64,000 nucleotides of DNA from contig OY783223.1 in the NCBI GenBank assembly GCA_963678705.1, forward strand, positions 6,473,721 through 6,537,720. Direction: 5' to 3'. Every line of letters begins with the position of its first letter. Position 1 is the stretch's first letter. The stretch is from Panorpa germanica. Its lineage: Eukaryota; Arthropoda; Insecta; Mecoptera; Panorpidae. Shown one piece after another: positions 10,899-24,544 of the stretch. The notes beneath the pieces are model-generated. The model saw nothing but the letters and a program-made list of their open reading frames with translations. It was not told the origin of the DNA and ran no database searches. A program made the position numbers and the translations under genes.

Positions 10899-11659
10899 CG
10901 TAGAACAAATTTACAAAGTTTCAGCAAGTTCTCCATTATAAGATAATAATTCATATAGCTTGTTATATAATTACTACAGCGCTGCTACTTACTAAATATT
11001 ACCGACTTTAAACACATCGTGGAATCGAGTTCTTTCCAGCTGGCCTATTGGTATTATTAATTGAAAAACATGATACACAATTGAACAAAAAACCAACACA
11101 GAAGTCACGAATTATATTTTGTTTTTATTTAGATCCTAATAAGAATAATGATGGAACATATTGTTTTAATTTGAAAGTAATCAATCATTTAAGTTCGATC
11201 ACAGTGCGCTGTAACCTGTAAGAGTTCACCTCGATCCTCTCAGCGGTGAATCAATAGCGTGTAGTTAATGATGGTATCTAAATAACAAATTAATACAACC
11301 AATTTTATCATACAGTATATTTCTTGTTTCACCACATTTATATCTAGGTTGTTAATTTGTAAATACAAATACGGTCGATTAGGAGTGACAGAGATATATA
11401 CAGTAAGGGCATATTGCAATAACTTGTGAACTTGTGAATATGTATTTAAAAATATTAATTTTTCGAAAATCTTTAGGTGGGTAAAGTCTCTGTTAATAAA
11501 TGCATGCAATATTCATATTTGTATATCAATATTTTGCTTTTATTTTTAATTAATGTTAGATTTAAGTTTTTTTTGCTTAATTCATTTCTATTTTATACCA
11601 AGTTGTATCATATACACTGCTCTCTGTGGGCAAACAATAATATCTTAATCTTAATATAT

Positions 11660-12003
11660 ATAAATTACGTGTCACTGTGTTGTCCGCTATGGACTCCTAA
11701 ACTACTTAACCGATTTTAATGAAATTTGTACACCGTGTGCAGTTTGACCCAACTTGAAAGATAGGATAGCTTACATCTCAATTTATTTATCTGATTGCTA
11801 ATTATTTGCCTATTAATTATCTGTATATGACATATGACATCGGGCGACGATGATGGCGACATCTGTTGACTAGATTGAGTAAATATTCTGTTGAGTAAAT
11901 CGAGATCTGTTGACTAGATTGAGTAAATATTCAATAGATGGCGCTATGTAATGTAATATGACAAAAACGTTAGGCACAGCAACGCGTGGCCGGGACAGCT
12001 AGT
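11660..12003 (+). repeat. Helentron/Helitron-like 3' tail fragment
   Basis: TATGGACTCCTAAACTACTT AACCGATTTTAATGAAATTTG (11688-11728), GACCCAACTTGAAAGATAGG, AATAGATGGCGCTATG and the end ACGCGTGGCCGGGACAGCTAG resemble a repeat tail widespread in insect genomes that I associate with Helentron-type elements. A 27-bp direct duplication (ATCTGTTGACTAGATTGAG and following) lies at about 11861 and 11908. Assignment is from memory of the family. Confidence 0.45.
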
Positions 12004-12284
12004 TTCTTATATAAACATCTTTTGTTTATACGATTCACTTCTCTAGGCTTCGACACTACGCATTTGTTCCTAATTCGTTCTTATCGCTTCAACACTCAAA
12101 CCTACAGCACGCTTAACCTTTTTGGTGCATATACATAAAATAATAAATACACATATTTTTATTTATAACTTAAACCGCGAGTTACATTTACCTAGTGTCG
12201 TAACTAGTATTCTTATTAACTAAAGTATTTAATCAATTAATATGAAATTCAATAGTGTAGTTTAAAATTAATGTAATCTAAAAA

Positions 12285-12532
12285 AATTAAACGTGGAATA
12301 ATTAAAATTGCTGTAGTAATAGAAATTGTTTTTACTTTTTTATTTTGGACAAACTGACATTAAACTTCTTTTAAAAATAAATTCTACTGCATTTTGACAG
12401 ATTGTAATATTTTGGAGGTTATAATATAGTACAGTTTTTTTAATATAAAAACATTGTCTTTGTAAGCTTCTAAAAAATAAAGAAACGAAAATTAAATTCT
12501 AAATTAAAACAGTGAGTGGAAATAATACTTAA
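12285..12532 (-). mobile_element. CATTCCCACTCACTG-family TTAA MITE, copy 3, partial
   Basis: About half of the element, from a diverged AATAATTAAAATTGCT block to CAGTGAGTGGAAATAATACT followed by TTAA (12529-12532). Confidence 0.8.
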
Positions 12533-12853
12533 CTCCGCAATATTTTTAGATCTACAGACAGAGTAGGTTATTTTCGAATCACATTTTGAGAAGCTTTAAT
12601 ATTACCCATAGTTTAACAAGCATTCCTTCTATACGCTACATACAATCATTTTACTTTATTACACGCTTTTTATTTAATTCCCACAAACAGCACCAGTGCT
12701 TAAGCGCTATAATAACAAGCCACAAGAAACACGCCCCCCTTCCCACCTGCCCCTCTTAACATGAGCTCGGTCCCAGACCCTGATCTTATATACTTTACCT
12801 ACATCATTTTCTGTAGAATGTCTTGCAGTACTCCTAGTATATATCGATCCTAT

Positions 12854-13464
12854 CGTGTCCTATGTCTTAATTTCTATAAAAGTGTACTATATATTGATAA
12901 AGTGGGTTACTAAAACCTCAAATGTTCAATTATTTTTTAATACCTCCTTATATGTTAAGAGATATTAACAATTAAAAAAGTCATTTTGTCTCTTTAATTA
13001 TTAAAGGGATTCAACGTTGTACACATTCCAAGTGCATGTGACATCACAATCCTTGTGTAAGGTTACCAACCTTACAGTTCATAAATCTCTGCTATATGTA
13101 TTTATATATCAAAATATCAAATATTATTTACAGCTATTTCAAGGAACAATCAAATTTCAATATTATGTTTACCGTAACAGGGTTAAATAAAATAAAAACT
13201 TATGATTATTTCGACTACCAACAGCTACAAAACATTACCACAGCACTGACCTACTCAACAAATAACTGACGTTAAAATGCATTTCACGTCATATAAATAT
13301 GGCCGACCATTTCTAGCGCTAAAACTACAACTCAAACTTTTAATTGCTATATCTCCGTCAATATTTAGATATTTAATAAAATAGACGCCAATTCATATTT
13401 ATTAACATCAATTTCAATCAATAATTGAAAAATTGACCACTAAAAAATGAGGACACAAGCCCAT
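12854..13464 (+). mobile_element. AATGGGC-family MITE, copy 5
   Basis: Left terminus degraded to CGTGTCCTATGTCTTAATT; right terminus AGGACACAAGCCCAT intact at 13464. About 610 bp. Confidence 0.87.
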
Positions 13465-13654
13465 TCAGCACTATGCATTCATTACTATTTCACAAGCATC
13501 TCCTTAAGACAGTTGTGATTCCAGCGTATCTTCTTGAGCGCCAAGCTAGCCAAACAAAGTATACGTTCTTCTTCTTGAAGGACAACGTATGTCCATCGTA
13601 CTGTAATATGGATTAAGCTTGGTAAATGAAGATATCTCCTTTTTGTTGGCATCT

Positions 13655-13705
13655 CAAGGACGCTGTGCTTGTGGTTGTGGTTGTGGATGTGGCTCACCAA
13701 GGTGT
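13655..13705 (+). repeat. TGTGGT minisatellite-like tract
   Basis: TGTGCTTGTGGTTGTGGTTG and TGGATGTGGC form an imperfect hexamer array. The Cys/Gly-rich reading in one frame comes from this repeat and not from a conserved protein. Confidence 0.7.
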
Positions 13706-14554
13706 AGCTGTGGTCCATTGGGATACAAACTGCAACTTGGGAGTCTTGCAATCTTCTCACATATTCCAATCAAAATAACTTCTTATTTTTACTGGATTAT
13801 TTTTGCCAATAATAATTTTCATATGTATCATTCATTGCTTAATGATTTTTTATGTTTTAAGTACTACGATTTGTGTTTAAGATACAGTAAACTCTCTTTA
13901 ATCAGGCACCAAGAGAGCCGTCTTTTTTTAATTTCTTTAAGAAACAAATTTCTTGCTATAAAGGTTTTTATAGAGTGAATTAAAATCGACAAAAGTGTGA
14001 TTAGAATTAAATTTTGTACTCCATGTTTTTCTTTAAAGCTTGCACTTGGTACAATGATGAAATACTTTTCAGAAGAAGCACCCCCAATGTGTAATAAGAC
14101 ATGACATCAGGGGAGAAAATAAGACGGTAATTTTAGGATTATTTTTAACACTAATATAAAAATATCCATAAATCGCTCAATTTGGAACAGATCAATTTCA
14201 AATTTTCAGAGAATATTTTTGAAGTGTTATATTTTCTAATACCGCCGAAAATCCTGGATACATATAATTATATTTAGCGGAACACCTGTCCGGCTCTGCC
14301 TAACGTTTGTTCGATATGAAATATCCCTACTAAAAGCATTACATATGTTAATAATTTTATATTAATAGTCGCACAATGTTAGAGCGAGATAGACTAGATA
14401 GATTAGAGTGAAACAGAAGATGTTAAAGAAATTCCCAATCAGTAAACACAGCGGGATTTAGATATTGGTATTTTAATAAAATTACTCTGACCAGGGTATC
14501 GCATTGATTCATTATTATATAGTTTTATTATAATCACGTATTTACACGCATGTA

Positions 14555-14640
14555 ACAGGTCCAATACCCGCACTCATGGGTTGGGCTCGGCTTCGAACCG
14601 AGCATGTTCGCGGTTGGCAATACACGTTCGAACCATACAA
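14555..14640 (-). repeat. tRNA-like / SINE-like relic
   Basis: On the minus strand GCTCGGTTCGAAGCCGAGC forms a T-arm-like 6-bp stem with a TTCGAAG loop, near a second GGTTCGAAC. This matches a Pol III B-box core (GGTTCGA). No full cloverleaf could be drawn. Confidence 0.35.
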
Positions 14641-15928
14641 CGCATAATATTAAATTTATAGAGACTTTATGATCGACAAGTTTTATAACAATTAGTACTG
14701 AAATATGACGCATAAATTTTGACGTTTTTTCTTGCCTTTGATCTTCAATATCTTCACTTGCAGACACGTGATTGTATGAGACTTTTAGGACAGTCTTTAC
14801 AACCTTAAAACAAAAGTTGATGCAAAAATTCAACTTTAAAACATTTATTTCGAGGTTGAATTTTTATGATTTTTTGCTTTATATAAACAATATTTACGAT
14901 TATGAAATATTTGTGAGGCAGGAAAACATATTTTGAATCTTAATTAGTTATAGGTTACAAATCGCCAGCTTGCTCATTTACGTCATGTGGTTAAAATGTA
15001 ATAGATCGACGGGTAGTTAGTGTATCGTTCCCAATATCAAGTAAATAGTTCCCAAAATCGATCAAGACCTCATTAAGAGTGTCACTTTGAATGTCTCATG
15101 ATACTTTCCTTATAAAATATTCCAAGACTTCGTATTATCACCCTTTCTCCTTAAAATAATCTTGGCTACTTACCACTGTTAATAAATCTTCACCAATGAT
15201 TTTTATGCCGTCCTCTTAACAACTTAATATTTTTGTGGTCGAAATATTTTACTCGATTTTTTTTTAACATTTGTAAAAACTTTATTTCCACTTTAGAAGG
15301 TTATCGAGTTTGCTAATTGGTCTCTGCTTGTTTCTGTGAACCTATTGAGAGGTGCACAATGCCCAATTGGGGGCTAATCAATGGTTCTTAGGTGGCCTCC
15401 TGCAGACCGGGCCGGGCCGGTGCTTGGGAGTTCCAGGAATTCAACCTGCTTCATCAACAGAACGGTTTTTTTTTGTTTTTTTGTTTTTTATTTTTTACTG
15501 TTTCACACTGATGGTATTAATTAGGTAGTTTGCACCGGTGAACGACTCAGACTTGTCAAATTACTTGTTTGCTAGCCCTAGAACCGTATCTTTGTTTTTT
15601 ACAGCCTATAATCAGGCCCGGATTCACCTTTAGGTTAAAAAGCTTCGCCTATCGCGCTCCTACGATTTCGATCTTTGAAAATGGTAACAGATAAAAACAA
15701 AAAATATATTAAGATAAGTTTGAAGTCAATAGATTGCATGGGAGCTAAAGAAAAGGTAATTTAAGAATTTGCCATCGATTTCGAATATGTATTTTTCTTA
15801 TTGTTTTACGGCGGTTTCAATTGCTAGGTCATATTTGCCATCCGAAAATGTTATTAACATATTCTTTGTTCGTACGCGTTTTTTCTTTGCAGCTTTTCGA
15901 CCCAAAATGCCTTAAATCAAAGATCTAC

Positions 15929-16616
15929 TTAAGGGGTTATATACAGTTAATATATTAAAAAAAAACAACAAATTATTTCATTTTCGTAATGTACATATAT
16001 TTAAGTACACACACAGAAAATTTCAAGTCAATCCTGCAATTATTTTCGAATTTATGTAAATTGAAACAAAAATTTGATTACTCTGTGTTTAGTGCTTTTG
16101 AAACTTTAAATGCGTTTTTCTGAAAACTGTGTTTTTAAAGTCGGTGACCAAGATTTCTCAGAAACGGCTGAACGGATCACCCTCAAAATTTAACACAAAT
16201 TTCTTAAGTATATTTTTTAGAAATTAATCGAAGGTTTTTTCTCACCGATAAATATTTTTCTTTTTATAAACAATTTAAGGCCAAAATTTTGGGCAAAAGT
16301 CGTCGCCATTTTGTCAAAAAATTATTTTCCTTATTCCTTCGATTAATTACTAGATTATACATTACTTTAACGAAATCCGTTTGGTTTTTTCATTTTAAAT
16401 GATTCAGTCCAGAGATATCGTGGTCACCCCAATGCCTTTTCTGAAAGGAGATCCTGGAGATCAGCTATAGCAGCTTCAAAATTATTATTTTTACAAATAC
16501 AAAAATGTCTATAATATGCGTACAAATTTTTACATTAATACATTTAAAAGTCTTTTCAGGAAAAATTCTTAAAAAATTGCTTTTTTTGGGCCTAACAACT
16601 GTATATAACCCCTTAA
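15929..16616. mobile_element. GGGGTTATATACAGTT TTAA MITE (688 bp, single copy)
   Basis: TTAAGGGGTTATATACAGTT at 15929 is mirrored by AACTGTATATAACCCCTTAA ending at 16616. This is a perfect 20-bp inverted repeat including the TTAA. No ORF. Third distinct TTAA-flanked family in the window. Confidence 0.9.
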
Positions 16617-18832
16617 GGTTTTAGTAAACCAAAAAGAATTTTTACGATTTTATTAATCCAAGAAATGGTCATTTTATGATTGTAATAGCAATAAGTTATG
16701 CCACAGAACAAAACCGTGTTAATTTTATCTAATGATTTACATTTTGTTGGATAGATGCTTTATGTCCGACCCTAAAATAATGGGTAGTGGGGGTGCGTAC
16801 GGGGAATCTGTAAGACACTATTCTATTTATAAGGTATTATCTATATTTTAACATTTCACGGTAGAGTAGTAGTCATAGGAAAAAGTAAATCCCGATATGA
16901 AATACAAAATATTATGTTTACTAAATGAGGATGAGCATTTTGTTTTTTTGAGGCTACACTGAGTACGTATTTCTTCACGGAGAGGGATGGGGGTGGATTT
17001 ACTTTGCTATAAGATCGATACCGGGGTAGTTTATTTAGGTATTAAAGGTCTAAGGGATACATAGACACAAAAACGGTTCATCCCCTTAATCGATTGCGGT
17101 TGTATCACTGCACATAATCCACGAGTATTCGTTTTCTCTGTTGACCGGATTCTTCGGATCCGTTTCATTATAAATTAAGGCATCAACAAATCATGAGACC
17201 ATGAGACTAAAATATCGCAAAAACACCGACGACAGTCTACGAACTTATCGTACCAACAAAAAACAAGGAATTTGTCTTTAGTTTCGAACAAAGACATCGA
17301 GTAGATTCGTTTGGTTGACTTAGAATGCAAAGACCGGAAAGAATGTCGTTGATTATCAAGCAGTGTATTAATTTAGACATTTAGAAACCTTGAAAAAAGT
17401 GGCTCACAAAATATCGAGCGCATCAAGTTGTTAGTATGATTCGCTGTTGTAGATTACATTTTAAAAGTAACACACACACAAAATTAGATTCTTGCAAAAT
17501 GTAATAAGTAAATAACAGAAAATAAAAATGTAATACATATTACATTAACACGTAATAAAAATACAATAGAATTTCGATATAACGGCAGGAAGGATGGTTA
17601 AAAGAAATAAATATTAATAACGGGTTACAAATACAATGCATAAATTTACTGCAAATGTTATAAGTGAGTTTCCTCATGAAAACCACCACTATGGTAAATT
17701 TTGCGTGTGGTTTGGACCGAAAATTTAGTTCGTTTTATCTACAATATGTTATATAGAAGGCCGTTACATCGAAGCTAATATATTACATATATTAATTCTT
17801 TTACATCCATTTCTTTATGCTAAAAAACTAATAAGGAAACTACTCTACCTCATAGTATTTCTTTTATGATCTTTATTATTTATGTATGTACTGAATTGCA
17901 TTTGAACTCAAGCTCTTGTTACTGTCCATGACAGAAACAGCGTAATCGCACTGTATACTTCAGAAAACTCGCTTTCCAAGCAGTGCAGCAATTATGACTT
18001 AAGGTAGTTGTATCGTGATAGTCATGCTCAAAAGTATAACTCAGCAACCTAAAATTATAATGTAGCTGAAACGTTAGTGTCAAATAGTCTCGTTAAAAAC
18101 TTTTGTGAAAGTACAGTCTCACTGTTCTCACTACATGTAAATAGTATCTACACGTACATACACATACACAGTCATTTCTTGATTTTATAAAAATTTTCAA
18201 TGTTTACAAAATTTTATTTCTGTAATGGCGTGGACAATAATTTCCATTTTTTTTTATGTGATTAATAACTACTGTTTCTATAATATATTAAATTTTTATT
18301 GAATTCCTTTGAATCGTTTTTATTTTATTCGATAAAAATAACATTGAAATTACTATTTCCCATAAGAGCCTGTGTTAAAATAACAAAACTTTAATATCGT
18401 TTTTCTCAATAATGGAGTGGTAAATTTTAATCGACCTGAGGTCAATATGTCTTATAATTAATTAAAGAGCAATTAAATGAAGTTTTATTAAAATTCTTTG
18501 AAAAGTCATTCCACGATATAACTACCTTAAAGCTGCAATAAAACGACATTTTCTTATTAATAATTTTATTTTTTATATATTAAATCAATCGACGGCGAAA
18601 TGGTCGATGGTCATGTCATGTTATTTCAGCAAGCCCTGGTAATCTTCAGTCTCAACGCCAGATTCTTCATATAGTTTGCACTGAGTATCTTCTGTCTCAC
18701 GCGGTAGTCGATGTATCGCATATTCTCTGCACGGGGAATATTTCTTCGAGCGCAAATAAGTTTTAATTAATTCGGCATAGAGATTAAGTTGATTCCTTGC
18801 AACTACCTAAGTATAAGGTCAGTATTTAATTG
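16617..18832. other. AT-rich DNA, no recognisable feature
   Basis: No ORF, no second copies of any block within the window, no strong splice pair. Presumably intronic or intergenic. Confidence 0.5.
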
Positions 18833-18920
18833 GGGTATTATATGATATTTTGTGATTCTTTCAAATTATAAATATTTGGTAGTGCAGCGCACGAATGCAC
18901 TTAAGATACAGCCGCTTCTA
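18833..18920 (+). repeat. Short dispersed repeat, member 2
   Basis: About 85 bp similar to 2308-2393, ending TGCACTTAAGATACAGCCGC. It may be the end of an element whose remainder has no second copy here. Confidence 0.7.
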
Positions 18921-19429
18921 ATCTCAAGTAACCAAACTTTTCTATAAGTAAATTTGATCTCTATGTAACCGTGATATTTCTCCACTCTGTTACCAGGCAA
19001 ATAATGTGATATTACCACTAGTTAATCACAAATTTGTTTCTACCGTATCTTACCTATTGCGCCCCTGCCTATACCATAGCTCCGGCACTGTCTTCCATAA
19101 ACTAGATCTCGTAGCAAACACCTATTAGATAACTTAAATTAAAAATCCACATAATTTTGAAATAAACGCAGCTGTATTCCCAAATATCCATTAATTCCTT
19201 CTTCTTCTTATTATTATATTCTAATTTTTAATCGCTGCTTCAACATCAACATCATCCTTGACAGTAATTGCTTATTAAATGTCCAAAAACGTAAATACAA
19301 AATAAATGAATCGTCTCTAGGAAAAGTAATAAAGACAAACTGCTATTTATTACTACAAGTAACAAAACGAAACGAAAAGAAACTTGATCTAAAGTTGATT
19401 AAGAAATTCTAGTTAAATTGTTGCTGTTG

Positions 19430-20035
19430 GTGCTTTTATTGAAGTACAGTGGTTGTATACCTTTATTCGGCGTAATATGAAAATGTGTTACCATCATTTA
19501 ATAAATACAATTCCCTGAATTTCCTAGAAACCCGTAATTTTGGAAAAACTGGAAATAAAGTGAGTCCTCTTTTGCTGTATTACTTTTAATTCGTAAAAGA
19601 TAGAAAGTTGAAAATGCTGACATTTCTCAAAAATTAGAAATTCAAAAATTGAAAAAGGGGGGGTTGAAGAAATTCGGGGGCCCGGTAGGGAACTATGGAG
19701 AAAGTTCATATTCTGGATTCTAGAATAATTAAGTATATTATTAATAAAAAAAAATTCAAAATTTCAAAATTTTATTTGGGGGCACGGGGGCAGTATTTGC
19801 CGAGAGTAAAAATTATGCTAGAAAGTTGAAATTTTGTATGTAGGCTAACCTTGGTAACGTATTTACGAATCCAAAACAAAAATCCCAAGTTTTGAAAAAA
19901 AGTTGGTCAAATAACGTATAAATTGAAAATATTTGGTGCTTTTATTGAAGTACAGTGGTTTACCTTTGTTCGGGGTAAATTTACTGATTGTTGAGTTGAA
20001 AATGTGTTACCAACATTTAATAAATACAATTCGAG
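19430..20035 (+). repeat. Local duplication: 100-bp direct repeat flanking a G-rich insert
   Basis: TTGGTGCTTTTATTGAAGTA CAGTGG (19430) and GTGTTACCATCATTTAATAAATAC recur at 19934-20030. Between them lie G-rich tracts (AAAGGGGGGG, GGGGGCCCGG) and a block shared with 32569-32725. Confidence 0.75.
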
Positions 20036-20125
20036 AATAGATAAAAATCACATGGTGCTAGGTCATGCGAATAAGTGTAACACTGCGATATTTACATATT
20101 ACTAGAAACGTCTTCGTTTGTGAGA

Positions 20126-20544
20126 ATGGGCTTGTGTCCTCATTTTTTAGTGGTCGATTTTTCAATTGTTGATTGAAATTGATGTTAATAAATGTGTATT
20201 GGCGTGTCTATTTTATTAAATATCTAAATATTGACGGAGATATAGCAATTAAAAGTTTGAATTGTAGTTTTAGCGCTAGAAACGGTCGGCCTTATTTGTA
20301 TGACGTGAAATGCATTTTAAAGTGAGTTATTTGTTGAGTAGGTCAGTGCTGTGGTAATGTTCTGTAGTCATTGGTAGTCGAAATAATCAAGTCAAATCAA
20401 AGAATAATAAGTTTTTATTTTATTTAACCCTGTTACGGCAGACATAATATTGAAATTTTATTGTTCCTTGAAATAGCTGTAAATAATATTTGATATTTTG
20501 ATATATAAATACATATAGCAGAGATTTATGAGCTGTAAGGTTGT
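20126..20544 (-). mobile_element. AATGGGC-family MITE, copy 6, truncated
   Basis: Intact terminus ATGGGCTTGTGTCCTCATTT. Homology breaks after AGCTGTAAGGTTG at 20544, so about a third of the element is missing. Confidence 0.87.
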
Positions 20545-20945
20545 CAGAGTTTTGGCTATTTAGGTTTGCTTCCCCTGCCTTATATTCATTCCTGTAGTCT
20601 CTAGACTTAACAGGCAACGTTCTAATCCAGTGTTCTCCAATAAGGAGTATTAGATTTCATTGGAGAGATAATTTCTTTATAGCTATCTATTTTATATTAT
20701 TATAAAATAGTTACCGGATATTTTGTGTATGTGTGTGTGTCTGTAAAATATATACCTATGTTGTTGACCTCATAAAATATAGTGAGAATCAAATGCTCTA
20801 CGATATGCGTCTTTACATGGGCGTCCGCAGGTAGGGGCCCCTGTGCTTTCAGGTAATCTCATGAACAGTCTGGGGCCGTGAGATCCTAGGCTGCAGAATT
20901 TCTTAATGTAAACGCTAACAGCTGCATTGTGTATCCCAACAAGTA

Positions 20946-21480
20946 TTAAGCCTCATTCCCACTCACTGTTTTGATATTTAATTTACTATTTTTATTTAAT
21001 ATTGTAATCTAGATCAGGCTTTTAAAATAGGCATTCCTAGTCACATTTGTGTTTTAATTTAAGTTTAGTTAATTTAGTTAGTGCGTATGCATCGTTAGTA
21101 ATATAAATTTTGACAGTTCGACAAAATTGTATGTGGAATAATTAAAAGCAATTTTAATACTTAGTAACAATTAGTAATAGAAATTATTTCTATACTTCTA
21201 TATTTTTGACAAACTGACATTAAATTTCTTTTAAAAGTAAATCCTACTGCATTTTAAAGATTGTCACATTTTGGAGGTTATAATATAATATAGTTTTTCT
21301 TAATTTAATATGTTTAACTTAAAACATTGGACCTTGTAAGGTTCTAAAAAAACTAAGAAAATTTAAAAAATAAATTAAATTAAAAATGGTACTGTGAATG
21401 ACTACGCGTATTGTCATATGCTAAACAATTTAATTTAAATACAAAATAAAATTAAAGTATTGAATGGGAATGATACTTTA
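20946..21480 (-). mobile_element. CATTCCCACTCACTG-family TTAA MITE, copy 4
   Basis: TTAAGCCTCATTCCCACTC at the left, GAATGGGAATGATACTTTA at the right; the left TTAA is intact and the right is TTTA. 535 bp. Confidence 0.88.
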
Positions 21481-21616
21481 TATTTCGAAGGTTGGCAACA
21501 AAGAAAAATTATCTTTATTACTTATTTCTTATGTAACGTACTATTCATACCTAAAACATGCGGCAAAACTGAATTTAAAATTGTATATAGGTATAACTCC
21601 ATCAGCTTTTGTATAT

Positions 21617-22350
21617 TTAAGGAGGTTAACGTAAATGATGAAAACGTTGTGAAATTTGGAGGGTCAATACAACTAGTTAAAATACATGCTGTCTCAAAAT
21701 TAGAGACCTAGGGTTCATAGTTTTCTTTTTATACATGATTAAAAATAGTCATTTTCCATACAAATCATAATTTTTAGCTCAATTTCACCACATAATATAA
21801 CTAACTATTAAAAAATGATGACACGGCTTTCAAAAACTAGGTGTATATAAAAGAATCTTTTCTGTAACTATTGCAACAAGAAAATTATCTAAAGGATACC
21901 TATTTACGAAAATATTAAATAAAACCTTTAAGAAACAGTTAGTGTAGGTTATAAGCCGGTAACGTTGCAAATGCCAATTTGAGCGGGAAATTCAAAATCT
22001 ATAAAATATAACAATTTATTAGTCAAAGAACCAAATCTCGCATGCGTCAACACACGTAAATTTACAGCGTTGCAAAATTTATTATTCCTTTTTCAAAATA
22101 TTTAATTTGAATTTAAATTGAATTAATATAAATTTGATATTAATTATAGGTAATTTTTCATTTATTAAACTATTATATGCATAAAAAAATCATTTTAACA
22201 AGCAAAAAGCAGTTTAATAGGGAATTGAAAAATTCATTTTCAAAGATACAGTCCCAATATTTGCTCGTCCCTCATGTACTTCGTATTTTGCATTTCGTAT
22301 TACCGAGAGATAAACTTTTTGCATTGACGGTACGTCCTGTACCTCCTTAA
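21617..22350. mobile_element. GGAGGTACAGGACGT-family TTAA MITE, copy 2 (734 bp)
   Basis: TTAAGGAGGTTAACGTAAATG (about 7 bp of the terminus is deleted) faces ACGTCCTGTACCTCCTTAA. TTAA occurs at each end. It is highly similar to copy 1 throughout, including GTAACGTTGCAAAT and CGCATGCGTCAACACACG. Confidence 0.9.
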
Positions 22351-23164
22351 AATCTATTTTAATCGAAAATTTAAAAAAAGGCCTGCTAAAAAAATCCAAA
22401 TATTTATCTCACATCTACAATAAGAAGCGGCACTGACTTCTCCCACTTTCAATCGGCCCTTTTAACTAACTTAATTCAATGCAAGAGTTAATTTTCTAAC
22501 ACCATTTTAAAGTGTTAAAAAACAAAACAATTACACAGCATTTTTCAGCTAATTGATGAGTTAAAATTTAATATTAATATATTAAAAACAATGGGAAGCG
22601 TTTAAAACACTACTCAGCTAAAAACTAACCAGCCGTCTGCTAACAACTAATGGTAGATCAACTAATCATATAAATTTATTCGGCTTTTAACATCAGAATT
22701 AAAATACATAGATATATTTTTTGTAAAACGATGATTTCGCGTTTCTTTAAATGAGATATCAAATTTATATTCAAAAAATGAAATAACTAAAACAGGTTTC
22801 ATCATTTACAACGTTTTAATTGTATAAATTAATTATATTATAATAATCGTCGGTGTCTGTGTAACGGGTGTTACTTTATGTGCTTTGTGGTATAATAGAA
22901 CCACTGTATGGAGAATCTAGTCGGCTGCGGACGAACCTAGCCGACCCATCGTGGACTAAATGTCTTATTGATGCATGACGGCATGAATTAATCCATGTAG
23001 TTTAGTGATACATCCTGCTTTACACGCTGGCTCTCAAAATAAGGGGACAAGGGTATTTGTAAAGTCCAAAAATAAAGTCGTAGTCATGTTAGTCACGATA
23101 ATACAAAAAATATATTTTCGCCGCGGAATAGAAAAATATTTAAACAAATGTAGTCGGTTAATTT
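22351..23164. other. Non-coding, with one short stem-loop
   Basis: AGTCGGCTGCGG and ACCTAGCCGAC at about 22919-22946 form a 7-bp stem; the 22850-22990 part is less AT-rich than its flanks. No function can be assigned. Confidence 0.4.
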
Positions 23165-23800
23165 AAGTCGGTTAGGGTCAAATCAATAAAAAAAACATAT
23201 TTTCGATAATGTTTTTTGACGACACAGTTAATATATAATTATTTCTATAATTACTACATGATAAAATAACATTTAAAGAATACTTTGTGAAATTTTCATA
23301 AATAAATATCAAGAAATGAGACATTGACAGCGAATCTCCGCTGAAGTCACAAAAAAAAGTTGCATTGCGGTATCACTCATAACTCATCACTGGATTATTT
23401 GAAATCAAAAAACCAAAATGATTTCATTAGTTGATAAGTTTCTGCAGATAACCCTGTCGAGTTTTTTTTCTTTAATTGATTTTTCAATTTTTTACAGCAC
23501 TTAGAAGTCAAAAACTTCTAAGCGTTACCTCGGCATTTATGTAAAGAAAGAGTGTGCAAACTTTCAAAAGGATCGGTGCAGCAGATTGTGAGTTAGAGAG
23601 GACCCCAACTCTGTAAAAACTAAGTGTGAGAAAAACGCGTTTAAAAGTTTCAAAGAAAGACGAAACCAGAACAGAGAGGTGAAGATATAAAACTCTATAT
23701 CTCCGACAGTTTTACTCCAATCGGCTTCAAATTTTCACACAATAAACTTAATATGTTGTACATTTTATAAAAATTTAAAGCCTTACCACTCCCCCCTTAA
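23165..23800 (-). mobile_element. GGTAAGGT-family TTAA MITE, copy 3, left end decayed
   Basis: The right end is CCTTACCACTCCCCCCTTAA (TTAA 23797-23800). The left end is degraded near GGTTAGGGTCAAATC. The interior matches the family in inverse order. The junction at about 23500 shows an internal deletion. Confidence 0.8.
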
Positions 23801-24544
23801 GGCTACATTATTATTGCTAATTATTACTTACTATTAACTTGTTGCAGCATATGATCTACATATATTTGCAGGTGATTTTTAACTTTTTATATTTTCTTGT
23901 TTCCTCTATTAGATCTCCATAATTTACGTGCGTTCCCCCGTTGCCCCTTGATGGTCTGATAAAACGTAATGAACATAATATATAACGCTCTGATTGTGTA
24001 AAGTGGTTCAGACAATAAACTATAATTGGTTTCCTACTACAGACACCATGACGGTAAGGTAGGTGTCTTCCATCTTCTGTAAACAAAGAGCAATAAATGT
24101 TTTTCGGTATCTCTGGGCTGTATCTTCCTTGCGTTGCTGGTTCGGTGTGTTGTTCATTTCTGGTCCCATGTTTATCTCCTGTTATTTATGTTTTTGTTTA
24201 TATTTCCAACATACCACAGCGGTGACAATTATGTAAACTAAAGAAATTTTAAAAATGTTTAAATATGTTTTCTATTTCAAATACTTTTACTGATTTATTC
24301 CTTCGGCAACGCTATATTTTCTGGGTTTGGTTGATTATGTGTACTTAATTAAATATATATTTATTAAGGTAGCGGTGGTGTTCACGTATAAGTCAGATAA
24401 ATCCATTTTTATCCGAATCTGCGTAAAATTTTTTGCCACCGCGAAATTTTTTTTTGGAACGGCGAAAATGAAATATTTCTTGCGCCCCTAATGACCCTTG
24501 AACAAAAAGCAATCACTGGATTATATAGAGGGCATATTCTATTA

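Larger units (their letters stand above)
13465..15928. other. Non-coding stretch, possibly old repeats
   Basis: Holds the TGTGGT tract, the tRNA-like relic at 14555-14640 and a GC-rich scrap GGGCCGGGCCGGTGC near 15410. Nothing else is supported. The open frames at 13485-13978 (both strands) follow the simple repeat. Confidence 0.5.

Noticed and set aside
11240..11719. 80-89-codon ORFs on both strands
   Set aside because: AT-rich chance frames rich in Ile, Tyr and Leu; they overlap the Helentron-like fragment and lack codon bias.
13485..13978. Overlapping open frames of 94-119 codons on both strands, one with a Cys/Gly-rich run
   Set aside because: The Cys/Gly run is the translation of a TGTGGT simple repeat, and the rest has no coding-like composition or splice context.
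20420..20617. ORF in MITE copy 6; similar ones in copies 10 and 11
   Set aside because: Chance frame across a non-coding MITE; not preserved among the 14 copies.
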